Assembly: GCA_028707085.1 (NCBI GenBank)
Contig: JAQTUW010000010.1
Coordinates: 1-64,000, forward strand
Direction: 5' to 3'
Origin: Methylococcales bacterium
GTDB lineage: Bacteria; Pseudomonadota; Gammaproteobacteria; Methylococcales; Methylomonadaceae
DNA: 64,000 nucleotides
The translations under genes were made by a program, and so were the position numbers. Below are positions 56,285 through 64,000 of the stretch, one piece after another; position 1 is the stretch's first letter; each line of letters begins with the position of its first letter. The notes under the pieces are model-generated. The model worked only from the letters and a program-made list of their open reading frames with translations. It made no database searches and was not told the origin of the DNA.

Positions 56285-56743
56285 ATGAGTAGCTCAAAAA
56301 AATCCGGTTTCAAATCGGCCCTGGATTTTGATGTTCGCCAGTTGTCGGTAATGCAGGCGATTATCGCCGAGCAAATGGCGATGCTGGCAGTCATCAAAAC
56401 GGCATTGCCGGCGGAAATCGCAGAACAAGTTCAGCATTGCGTTCATTCCGGAAACAGGCTGCTGCTTTACATGGCGTCAGCAGGCTGGGCTTCGCAAGTC
56501 CGCTTCTATCAGCGGGATATACTAACCAAATTAGCTGAATCTGGACACAGAAAAATTGGCGCTCTGCAAGTTAAAATCAGTCCACCTATTCTGGAGCCGT
56601 CTCCCGGTAGACCGGTGCAACTGCCCTCGGCGGAAAATATCAGCCTGATTCGCAGCCAGATCGAGGACAAAACAGACAGCGATGTACTCAAACAGGCTTT
56701 GCTGAGACTGGCTGAAACCCTGGATAAACGTTTACAGGGTTAA
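56285..56743 (+). CDS. DciA-like DUF721 protein
   Basis: A 152-residue protein with a DUF721 domain at about residues 20-95, including LLLYMASAGWASQVRFYQRD, the family core. DUF721 proteins of the DciA type load the replicative helicase in bacteria without DnaC. The C-terminal 55 residues are a variable, mostly helical tail. The copy here is short, and whether it is the true loader or one of the smaller paralogues is unclear. It is divergent from hoxF and about 100 bases upstream of trpD. Confidence 0.7.
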   Translation: MSSSKKSGFKSALDFDVRQLSVMQAIIAEQMAMLAVIKTALPAEIAEQVQHCVHSGNRLLLYMASAGWASQVRFYQRDILTKLAESGHRKIGALQVKISPPILEPSPGRPVQLPSAENISLIRSQIEDKTDSDVLKQALLRLAETLDKRLQG

Positions 56744-56845
56744 CGCCACCGTGTCGTATTCCGGTTACCTGTCGCTGTTATTCAATTTAACGGCAGTTTG
56801 GTATGATAGCCCGCTATCGAAACGTATTATCGCACCCTTGAATTC

Positions 56846-57865
56846 ATGCAAATCCAGACCACGCTGCAAAAATTACTCAACAGACAAAACCTCAGTACGG
56901 AGGAAATGCGGGCGGTGATGCTGTCCATGATGGGTGGTGAATTGACCGACGCCCAGATTGCCGGGTTTCTGATTGCCCTGCGCTGCAAGGGTGAAAGCGT
57001 GGCGGAAATCGCGGTGGCGGTCGAGGTCATGCGCGAACTGGCGCAAAGAGTGGATGTGCCGGGCGAACACGTCATCGACACCTGCGGCACCGGCGGCGAT
57101 GGCGCCAATACCTTCAACATATCCACTACGGCCGCATTCGTGGTGTCCGCTGTCGGCGGTAAAGTCGCCAAACACGGCAACCGTTCGGTGTCCAGTAGTT
57201 GCGGCAGCGCTGATCTGCTGGAAGCCGCTGGTGTAAATCTGGATTTGACCGCCAGTCAGGTCGGGCAGTGCATCAACGATATCGGCATCGGCTTTTTATT
57301 TGCCGCCAGACACCATAATGCGGTCAGGCATACCGTGGGGCCGCGCAAGGAAATGGGGGTAAGAACCTTGTTTAACCTGATAGGCCCGTTGTCCAATCCT
57401 GCCCAGGCCCGGCATCAACTGATCGGCGTTTTCGACAATCACTGGCTGACGCCTGTGGCGGAGGTCTTGAAACAGCTTGGCAGTCGTCATGTGCTAGTCG
57501 TCCATGCCGAGGATGGGCTGGACGAAATCAGTATCGCCGCCGCCACCCATGTCGCCGAACTGAAACAGGGCGTGATCAGCACCTATACTCTGACGCCCGA
57601 GCAATTCGGGTTGCCGCGCAGCGGTCTGGCAACGTTGGCGGTAAAAGATGTTCAGTCCAGTCTGGCCCTGGTCAAATCAGTGCTGGACAATCGGCCGGGG
57701 CCCGCCCGCGACATCGTCGCCCTGAATGCCGGCACCGCCATTTATGCCGCGGATTTGTGCGATTCCCTGCAGGAAGGCGTTAACAAGGCATTGCAGGTGA
57801 TCGAAAACGGTAGCGCCAGAGCCAAATTGCAGGCGCTGATAGACTACACCGGAAAATTTCGGTAA
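56846..57865 (+). CDS. trpD: Anthranilate phosphoribosyltransferase
   Basis: A 339-residue enzyme that joins anthranilate to phosphoribosyl pyrophosphate in tryptophan synthesis. The PRPP loop is [15 protein letters not shown] near residue 80, and [19 protein letters not shown] follows. The metal-binding acidic pair is in [10 protein letters not shown]. The length is typical for a monofunctional TrpD, with no glutamine amidotransferase domain. trpG and trpC are not in the window. It is convergent with panD. Confidence 0.96.
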   Translation: MQIQTTLQKLLNRQNLSTEEMRAVMLSMMGGELTDAQIAGFLIALRCKGESVAEIAVAVEVMRELAQRVDVPGEHVIDTCGTGGDGANTFNISTTAAFVVSAVGGKVAKHGNRSVSSSCGSADLLEAAGVNLDLTASQVGQCINDIGIGFLFAARHHNAVRHTVGPRKEMGVRTLFNLIGPLSNPAQARHQLIGVFDNHWLTPVAEVLKQLGSRHVLVVHAEDGLDEISIAAATHVAELKQGVISTYTLTPEQFGLPRSGLATLAVKDVQSSLALVKSVLDNRPGPARDIVALNAGTAIYAADLCDSLQEGVNKALQVIENGSARAKLQALIDYTGKFR

Positions 57866-57954
57866 CACCCATACAGCCGATCCGCTTCGGTAGGCATGGG
57901 TTAAACAAGCTGGAGTAGATTAATCGTCGGCATGTCGCGGCTGAATGGCTGCGA

Positions 57955-58335
57955 TCAGGCAGGCTGAACCGGAATGGAATGACTGGAGTGAGTGATGTTG
58001 TTGTTGCCGTCAAAATAAACCAGGGTCGGCTTGTAGTCCTTGAGTTCCTGCTCATCCAGGCTGGCAAACGCGCAGACAATAATCAGATCGCCGGGGCAGG
58101 CCAGTCGCGCGGCCGCGCCATTGATGGAAAACACGCCGGAGTTTTCCTCGGCGCGGATGGCGTAGGTGGTAAAACGTTGACCGTTATTGATATTGTAGAT
58201 ATGAATTTGCTCGTATTCCCTGATGCCTGAAAAATCCAGAATTCTGCTGTCAATGGCGCAGGATCCTTCGTAATTCAGTTCGGAGTGCGTGACACGCGCC
58301 CGGTGTAACTTGGCTTTAAGCATGTTTATATGCAT
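57955..58335 (-). CDS. panD: Aspartate 1-decarboxylase
   Basis: A 126-residue proenzyme that makes beta-alanine for pantothenate. Self-cleavage occurs between Gly24 and Ser25 in YEGSCAID, giving the pyruvoyl cofactor. The ATG at 58335 ([12 protein letters not shown]) places Ser exactly at residue 25 as in E. coli; a TTG at 58344 upstream is rejected. The 99-base gap to panC suggests a separate or weakly linked transcript on the same strand. All three pan genes for pantothenate from ketoisovalerate and aspartate are close together except panE. Confidence 0.95.
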   Translation of the reverse strand: MHINMLKAKLHRARVTHSELNYEGSCAIDSRILDFSGIREYEQIHIYNINNGQRFTTYAIRAEENSGVFSINGAAARLACPGDLIIVCAFASLDEQELKDYKPTLVYFDGNNNITHSSHSIPVQPA

Positions 58336-58433
58336 AGTAAACAACGTTCAAATATTAGAGCCGGAGATTATGCCTTAAATTGCACCCGCTATCAATTTAA
58401 GCGGGCCGGTTTTTTTACAATAAATCCGTTTAC

Positions 58434-59282
58434 TCAATCGTTTATCTGCAGGCAGATATTGTCGATCAGGCGGGCGCCGCCTAATTTTGCGGCCAGTAAA
58501 ATGACCAGATTGCTATCATTGGGGCAGGCAGGCAGCAAATCAATGCTGCGGCTCACATTAAAATAATCCACTGCAAATCCTGCCTGCTGCAGCGCCCGAA
58601 CTTGTTGATCGACGATAGAGCTATAATCCCTGTCGCCGGACAAAATTGCGTCGCGCACGGTGCAGAGAGCCTGATACAGTAAGGGCGCCATCTGCCTTTG
58701 CTCGGGCGACAGATAATTGTTCCTTGAGCTCATTGCCAGGCCGTCGGCTTCCCTGACTGTCGGTACGCCATGGATTTCGACGGCGATATTCAGATCGCCC
58801 ACCATGCGCCGGATCAGGGTCAGCTGCTGGTAATCCTTTTCGCCCAGAAACAGCAGATCCGGCTGCACGATATTCAATAGTTTACAGACCACCAGCGCCA
58901 CGCCATCGAAATGGCCGGGACGGTTGGCGCCGCAGTGCCGTGCCGATAAATCCCTGACCGTGATCGTCGTTTGCGGAGCCTGAGGGTACATTTCCAGGAC
59001 AGAGGGCAGAAACAGCAGATCGGCTCCCTGTTCCAGCAGCGCAGCCTGATCCAGCTTTTCAGTGCGCGGATAGCTGTTGAAGTCTTCATCAGGGCCGAAC
59101 TGGGCCGGATTGACAAAAATGCTTGCCACCACTTTTTCCGCTTTCTGTTTGGCGGTATTCACCATCTGGAGATGGCCGGCGTGCAGATTGCCCATGGTGG
59201 GTACAAAGCCTATGCTATGGCCGGCCTGTCGCCATTGCCGGATACAACTGCGTAAAGCCTGTATGCTGGTAATTGTTTGCAT
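58434..59282 (-). CDS. panC: Pantothenate synthetase
   Basis: A 282-residue ATP-dependent ligase that joins pantoate and beta-alanine. The HIGH-like motif is PTMGNLHAGH near residues 29-38, and FLGEKDYQQ and MSSRNNYLSPEQR bind ATP and substrate. The length and end are typical. It begins 4 bases after panB ends, so it is cotranscribed with it. Confidence 0.96.
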   Translation of the reverse strand: MQTITSIQALRSCIRQWRQAGHSIGFVPTMGNLHAGHLQMVNTAKQKAEKVVASIFVNPAQFGPDEDFNSYPRTEKLDQAALLEQGADLLFLPSVLEMYPQAPQTTITVRDLSARHCGANRPGHFDGVALVVCKLLNIVQPDLLFLGEKDYQQLTLIRRMVGDLNIAVEIHGVPTVREADGLAMSSRNNYLSPEQRQMAPLLYQALCTVRDAILSGDRDYSSIVDQQVRALQQAGFAVDYFNVSRSIDLLPACPNDSNLVILLAAKLGGARLIDNICLQIND

Positions 59283-59286
59283 GGAT

Positions 59287-60096
59287 TTAGTAACTATGTT
59301 CCTGAGCAGGAAACTGCATGGATTTTACGGCCTGATGATAACGCTGTACGGCGTCTGCAATACTTTCGGCTCCGGCCATAAAGTTTTTGGAAAACCGGGG
59401 GCGGATGCCGGTACTGATATTGAGCATATCGTACAGTACCAGCACCTGTCCGTCGCAGGCCGCGCCCGCACCGATACCAATGACCGGAATGCGCAGCCGG
59501 CTGGCGATTTCGGCGGCCAGTTGCGCCGGTACGCATTCCAGAACCAGCAGTCCGGCGCCGGCCGCCTGTATTTGATGGGCGTCGGCCAGGATGGCTTCAG
59601 CCTGACCGGCATCCCGGCCCTGAACCTTGTATCCTCCGCTGCGGTTGACCGATTGCGGCAGCAAACCCAGGTGAGCGCAAACCGGGATGCCCTGGTCAAC
59701 CAGACAGGCAATGACCTCGCTTCGAGCGCCTTCCAGCTTGATCATCTGCACCATGCCTTCCTGCATCAGGCGGGCCGCGGTTTGCAAAGCCTGTTTCGGC
59801 GATGCGTAACTGGCAAAAGGCAGGTCTGCGATGACAAAGGCCCGCTTTCTGGCTTGCGCGACGCTACGGCTATGGTACACCATGTCGTTGACGGTGACCG
59901 GCAGCGTGCTGTGATGCCCCTGAATCACCATGCCTAGCGAGTCGCCGACCAGCAGCACGTCGATTCCAATAGCATCGAGCAGGGCGCTGAAGCTGGCGTC
60001 ATAGGCGGTCAGGCAACTGATCTTTTCGCCGGACTGTTTCATCGACTGCAAATCGGTTATGGTCAGCGATTGCCGGATACCTGCATACGGAGTCAT
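59287..60096 (-). CDS. panB: 3-methyl-2-oxobutanoate hydroxymethyltransferase
   Basis: A 269-residue enzyme that transfers a hydroxymethyl group from methylene-tetrahydrofolate to ketoisovalerate. The active-site regions LTAYDASFSALLDA, VGDSLGMV, KLEGA and GIGAGAACDGQVLV are all present. The ATG at 60096 (MTPYAGIRQ) overlaps the folK stop as ATGA and is the family start; a longer frame to 60159 would run into folK. The folK-panB coupling joins folate and pantothenate synthesis, a common proteobacterial arrangement. Confidence 0.96.
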   Translation of the reverse strand: MTPYAGIRQSLTITDLQSMKQSGEKISCLTAYDASFSALLDAIGIDVLLVGDSLGMVIQGHHSTLPVTVNDMVYHSRSVAQARKRAFVIADLPFASYASPKQALQTAARLMQEGMVQMIKLEGARSEVIACLVDQGIPVCAHLGLLPQSVNRSGGYKVQGRDAGQAEAILADAHQIQAAGAGLLVLECVPAQLAAEIASRLRIPVIGIGAGAACDGQVLVLYDMLNISTGIRPRFSKNFMAGAESIADAVQRYHQAVKSMQFPAQEHSY

Positions 60097-60592
60097 GCCG
60101 GCAGCCTCTGCAATCCTTCCGGCGGACAAGCGGCGAGCAGTTCGCCCAGTCTGCCGCACCCGGCTATGTATAAATCTGCGCCGGCAATATCCGCCAGCGG
60201 ATACAGCACAAAAGCCCGCCTTGCCATTTCGGGGTGGGGGACTGTCAAATTGGGGTCGTGAATGATGTCCTGTCCGTACAGCAGCAGATCCAGATCGAGG
60301 GTTCTGGCGCCCCAGCGTACGGTGCGTATCCGGCCGTGCGCATTTTCGATTTGTTGCAGGCGCTGAAGCAAATCCTGGGCTGGTAAGCGGGTGCGGATGG
60401 CCATGACGGCATTGATATAATCCGGCTGCTGCTGGGGGCCGACCGGGCGGCTGGTGTACAATGGTGAAAAGGCAATTTCCTCGTTACCGTCCAGCCCGGC
60501 TATATCGGTGCGGGCAACAAGAATTTGCCGGACAGGATTGTCAAGATTGCTGCCCAAGCCAATAAATGCCTGGATGCCGGCCGTTAGTAAGC

Positions 60593-60596
<4 letters not shown>
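60093..60596 (-). CDS. folK: 6-hydroxymethyl-dihydropterin pyrophosphokinase
   Basis: A 167-residue enzyme of folate synthesis that transfers pyrophosphate from ATP to hydroxymethyl-dihydropterin. Family marks are FIGLGSNL at the start, YTSRPVGPQQQPDYINAV, the signature RWGARTLDLDLLLYG and VPHPEMARRAFVLYPL. It overlaps pcnB upstream by 4 bases and panB downstream by 4 bases. The order pcnB-folK-panB-panC is usual in gammaproteobacteria. Confidence 0.96.
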
Positions 60597-61951
<1,355 letters not shown>

Positions 61952-62200
61952 GACACTATTCCTTTGTTGTTAGTTGTCAGGTTTCTACGCAAATTTAAAC
62001 TCCCGTGACCGTTTAATTTCGCTCGTCTGCTTATCATAACATTTTGCCGGATTCCAGCTCAATCAACCCTGTCTTTCACATTCATCGCCGATATAGTAGA
62101 ATCACGCCCGTTGCTGCAAAAGGCTCACTTAAAATCGCCGTTGTCTGTAGCCGGATGAAGGGCGATAACTTCATAATAAAATGATGCTTGGGGGAAATTT

Positions 62201-62380
62201 ATGTTTAAAAAACTGATAAATGGTTTTATCGATCAACCTGTTTTTACCAGTCTGTATGCGGCCGATTTTTTTGTCCTGCTGTTTCACAGGCCGCCTTTCC
62301 TGTTTTCAGTGGTGATGATAGGCGCGTTGGTGGCTATGAGCATGTATTTGGGTCAAAAGCTCGAATTGTTCAGCAAATAA
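62201..62380 (+). CDS. Small hypothetical membrane protein
   Basis: A 59-residue protein with a GGGGG ribosome site 7 bases before its ATG. It begins MFKKLINGFIDQPVFTSLYA and has hydrophobic stretches AADFFVLLF and PPFLFSVVMIGALVAMSMYLG, so one or two membrane segments are likely. No homology is recognised. The stop is directly followed by the TTG start of the RDD protein, and a strong terminator-like hairpin lies just beyond. It may form an operon with the RDD gene. Confidence 0.65.
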   Translation: MFKKLINGFIDQPVFTSLYAADFFVLLFHRPPFLFSVVMIGALVAMSMYLGQKLELFSK

Positions 62381-62866
62381 TTGCCGGTTACCAATCAAAA
62401 TTCAATTAAAAAGCCAGGCGCGGAATGTCAGTCCGCGCCCGGCTTTTTGCGGCGCATGGCGGCAATAGGCTACGATGCCCTGTTACTGCTGGCGGTGTTT
62501 TTTATGGCCACCGCACTGGCCCTGCCGTTTAATTCAGGCCGGGCTTTTTCTGCTGGCGAATATTTTTATTCTTTGTATCTGTTGGCAATCGGCTTTTTTT
62601 TCTACGGTTGGTTCTGGACGCATGGCGGGCAGACTCTGGGCTTGCGCGCATGGAAAATGAAACTGGGCGCATTTGATGGCGGCCCTGTCACTTGGCGGGC
62701 GGCCGCCTTGCGGTTTGCCGCCGCCGGTCTGTCCTGGGCCTGTCTGGGCCTGGGGTTTTTCTGGTGCCTGTTCGATAAAAACCGGTTGTGCTGGCATGAT
62801 TATCTGTCGAATACCCGCTTCTTCAGCGTCCATCAGGAAAACGGCAGCCGCCAAAAGCGGATATGA
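62381..62866 (+). CDS. RDD-family membrane protein
   Basis: A protein of up to 161 residues of the RDD family, with three membrane helices and the R...D...D pattern: GFLRRMAAIGYDALLLLAVFF (first helix, in parts), GQTLGLRAWKMKLG, and DKNRLCWHDYLSNTRF near the end. Function is unknown; some relatives take part in sodium or compatible-solute transport. The TTG at 62381 right after the preceding stop is the longest start. A terminator-like hairpin occupies codons 10-23, and an ATG at 62456 is an alternative, but it would remove the conserved GFLRR. The start is therefore uncertain. Confidence 0.78.
   Translation: MPVTNQNSIKKPGAECQSAPGFLRRMAAIGYDALLLLAVFFMATALALPFNSGRAFSAGEYFYSLYLLAIGFFFYGWFWTHGGQTLGLRAWKMKLGAFDGGPVTWRAAALRFAAAGLSWACLGLGFFWCLFDKNRLCWHDYLSNTRFFSVHQENGSRQKRI
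62408..62448 (+). terminator. Strong terminator-like hairpin inside the 5' end of the RDD gene
   Basis: Two 17-base arms (AAAAAGCCAGGCGCGGA and TCCGCGCCCGGCTTTTT) pair at 16 of 17 positions around a 7-base loop, and the right arm ends in five T. It has the form of an intrinsic terminator for the small upstream gene but lies within the first codons of the next frame. Confidence 0.75.
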
Positions 62867-62999
62867 GATATACTCGGCGTACATCGAATGCTGGCGTACG
62901 CCGTTCCCGGCCTCCGGGGAAAGAGATTAAAAAACCGAAATCCGATGTGCGAATTATCCAGTTCTGGCCCATCATCACTCGCTCAACCGGGAGTATCCA

Positions 63000-63386
63000 A
63001 TGAAAACAATAATTACAGCTTTATCCCTATTTGCAGCACTAGTGGCTTTTTCTGCTAACGCGGATGTCAAATTGCAGGACAACTCGAAAATTCTCGGCAA
63101 ATGGAGAGTCAACGCGGAATCGCTCGGCCTGGACAGGGAAAAAAAAGCGCTGAACATTAGTTGGGAATTTCAAAATAACGGCACGCTGATCACTACCGGT
63201 GAAGATACGCTGGGTAGAACCAGCGAAATGGTGATCCCCATAAAATACAGTGTCGAAAACGGCGTCATCCGCAAGCAGTCCTCGCCCGGACGCGAGAAAT
63301 ACGAAGATTGTACGGTCATTGAGCTGAGCGGTAGCGACATGGTCTTGAAATGCAAAGGCATCTATACATTCATGACCCGTAAATAA
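63000..63386 (+). CDS. Hypothetical secreted protein
   Basis: A 128-residue protein with a clear signal peptide (MKTIITALSLFAALVAFSA, cleavage after SANA near residue 21). The mature part of about 107 residues is rich in beta strands (ILGKWRVNAES, GTLITTGED, IKYSVENGVI, MVLKCKGIYTFMTR) with two cysteines (EDCTV and LKCKG) likely to form a disulfide. The GKWRV...F..NGTL pattern resembles lipocalin-like or DUF-type periplasmic beta barrels, a guess only. It stands alone between the RDD gene and the convergent phosphatase-family gene. Confidence 0.72.
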   Translation: MKTIITALSLFAALVAFSANADVKLQDNSKILGKWRVNAESLGLDREKKALNISWEFQNNGTLITTGEDTLGRTSEMVIPIKYSVENGVIRKQSSPGREKYEDCTVIELSGSDMVLKCKGIYTFMTRK

Positions 63387-63427
63387 GCCGGTGGCCGAAA
63401 CGATCCAAGGGATCCTGCCGGGGGTTT

Positions 63428-64000
63428 TCAATCCATCATTTTCTGACCGGTAAACTGCAATTGAGCAAGAACTGGATCGTGGTCGGACAAGGTGTCTCCC
63501 GATGCCAGCGTCCTTTTATCAACCGCCCAGTTGCTGACCCGGGTTGCGCACGGCCCGCCCACCAGAATGTGGTCTATCATTTCGTCGGGATTGGGCGCGC
63601 CGTCAGTTTTGTCCGAAATTGCCAGGTCATAGCTGTTGATCAGTAGCGGCGCAGTCCCTCCAGAACCGGTCAGGCGCTGGTAGCGCTCGGTGACCGCGCT
63701 GCTGTTGAAGTCTCCGACCACCACCATCGGGTAGCCTGTAGTGAGTCTGGCGATGTGTTTGTAAAACACGTCGGAACTCTTTTCCCTGTTCACCGCATTA
63801 TTATCGAAATGGGTGTTTACAAACAGGAAAGTAAAGCCGCCGATTTTTTCACGCAGTATTGCCCAGTTGACATAACGGATCATGGCCAACGGCTTGAACC
63901 CCAGGCTGAGCGGTAGCGTTGAGTTCGGTCCCAGCCATAATTGTCCGGAATCCAGTATGTCGAAGCGGCTGGTTTTAAATAACAGCGCGGAATCACCATA
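63428..64000 (-). CDS. Endonuclease/exonuclease/phosphatase-family protein (5' part beyond window)
   Basis: The C-terminal 190 residues of an EEP-superfamily enzyme. The frame is open to the window edge. Visible motifs are VNTHFDN (metal/substrate), VVVGDFNSSA (catalytic Asp and Asn), DHILVGG, and the terminal LSDHDPVLAQL with the catalytic Asp-His. Members are phosphodiesterases acting on DNA, RNA or inositol/sphingolipid phosphates. The closest feel is to bacterial stand-alone EEP hydrolases rather than exonuclease III. The N-terminal Glu motif lies outside the window. It is convergent with the hypothetical secreted protein. Confidence 0.85.
   Translation of the reverse strand, partial: YGDSALLFKTSRFDILDSGQLWLGPNSTLPLSLGFKPLAMIRYVNWAILREKIGGFTFLFVNTHFDNNAVNREKSSDVFYKHIARLTTGYPMVVVGDFNSSAVTERYQRLTGSGGTAPLLINSYDLAISDKTDGAPNPDEMIDHILVGGPCATRVSNWAVDKRTLASGDTLSDHDPVLAQLQFTGQKMMD

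Overview
The window looks like a chromosomal segment of a gammaproteobacterium. Most products resemble gammaproteobacterial enzymes: DusB, PrlC, HemB of the Asp-rich type, RimO, YidC/MnmE, IspB, and PcnB with an apparent AUU start. The rpmH-rnpA-yidD-yidC-mnmE block is in the usual order. The gene mix (DabAB, Hox hydrogenase, a membrane cytochrome c) would fit a Methylococcales-type methanotroph or a related chemolithotroph. No methane or sulfur oxidation gene is present, so the order-level guess is inference only.

Layout. 0-7.6 kb: partial dusB, then a SulP anion transporter divergent from dabA-dabB (inorganic carbon uptake). 7.6-17.8 kb: housekeeping genes (prlC, aroE, hemB, a second-type EF-G, a 7Fe ferredoxin), an ApaH-like protein that has lost its metal ligands, and a tRNA-Gly/tRNA-Cys unit with a consensus promoter. 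18.3-31.5 kb: a PAS-GGDEF-EAL protein, a membrane cytochrome c, a TetR regulator divergent from a complete RND efflux operon with a perfect palindrome between them, and a three-gene lipid-sugar cassette (GtrA-ArnT fusion, YdjC-family deacetylase, polyprenyl-phosphate glycosyltransferase). 31.6-34.2 kb: an SMR exporter, DsrH/TusB, two-cysteine DsrC/TusE and rimO, tightly packed, then a HIT protein. 34.3-43.2 kb: thiC under a TPP riboswitch, an isolated recD, ispB, and the rpmH-mnmE block.

43.2-48.4 kb is an AT-richer accessory island behind mnmE. It holds fragments of IS21, IS30 and IS66 transposases, a decayed UvrA-like gene, an intact-looking DUF1778/GNAT toxin-antitoxin pair, and an AAA ATPase next to a truncated subtilisin-like protease. 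The last two match the IetAS defence/plasmid-stability pair.

48.4-64 kb: a GNAT acetyltransferase, an amino acid permease, an exported pentapeptide-repeat protein, a complete Hox bidirectional NiFe hydrogenase operon (hoxF-U-Y-H plus its maturation protease), a DciA-like protein, trpD, a pan/fol/pcnB operon (pcnB-folK-panB-panC, then panD), small membrane proteins, and a partial endonuclease/exonuclease/phosphatase-family protein at the edge.

The most notable items are the pseudo-ApaH, the GtrA-ArnT fusion operon that parallels the Francisella lipid A galactosamine pathway, the DsrC/DsrH genes packed against rimO, the truncated IetAS pair, and the AUU start of pcnB.
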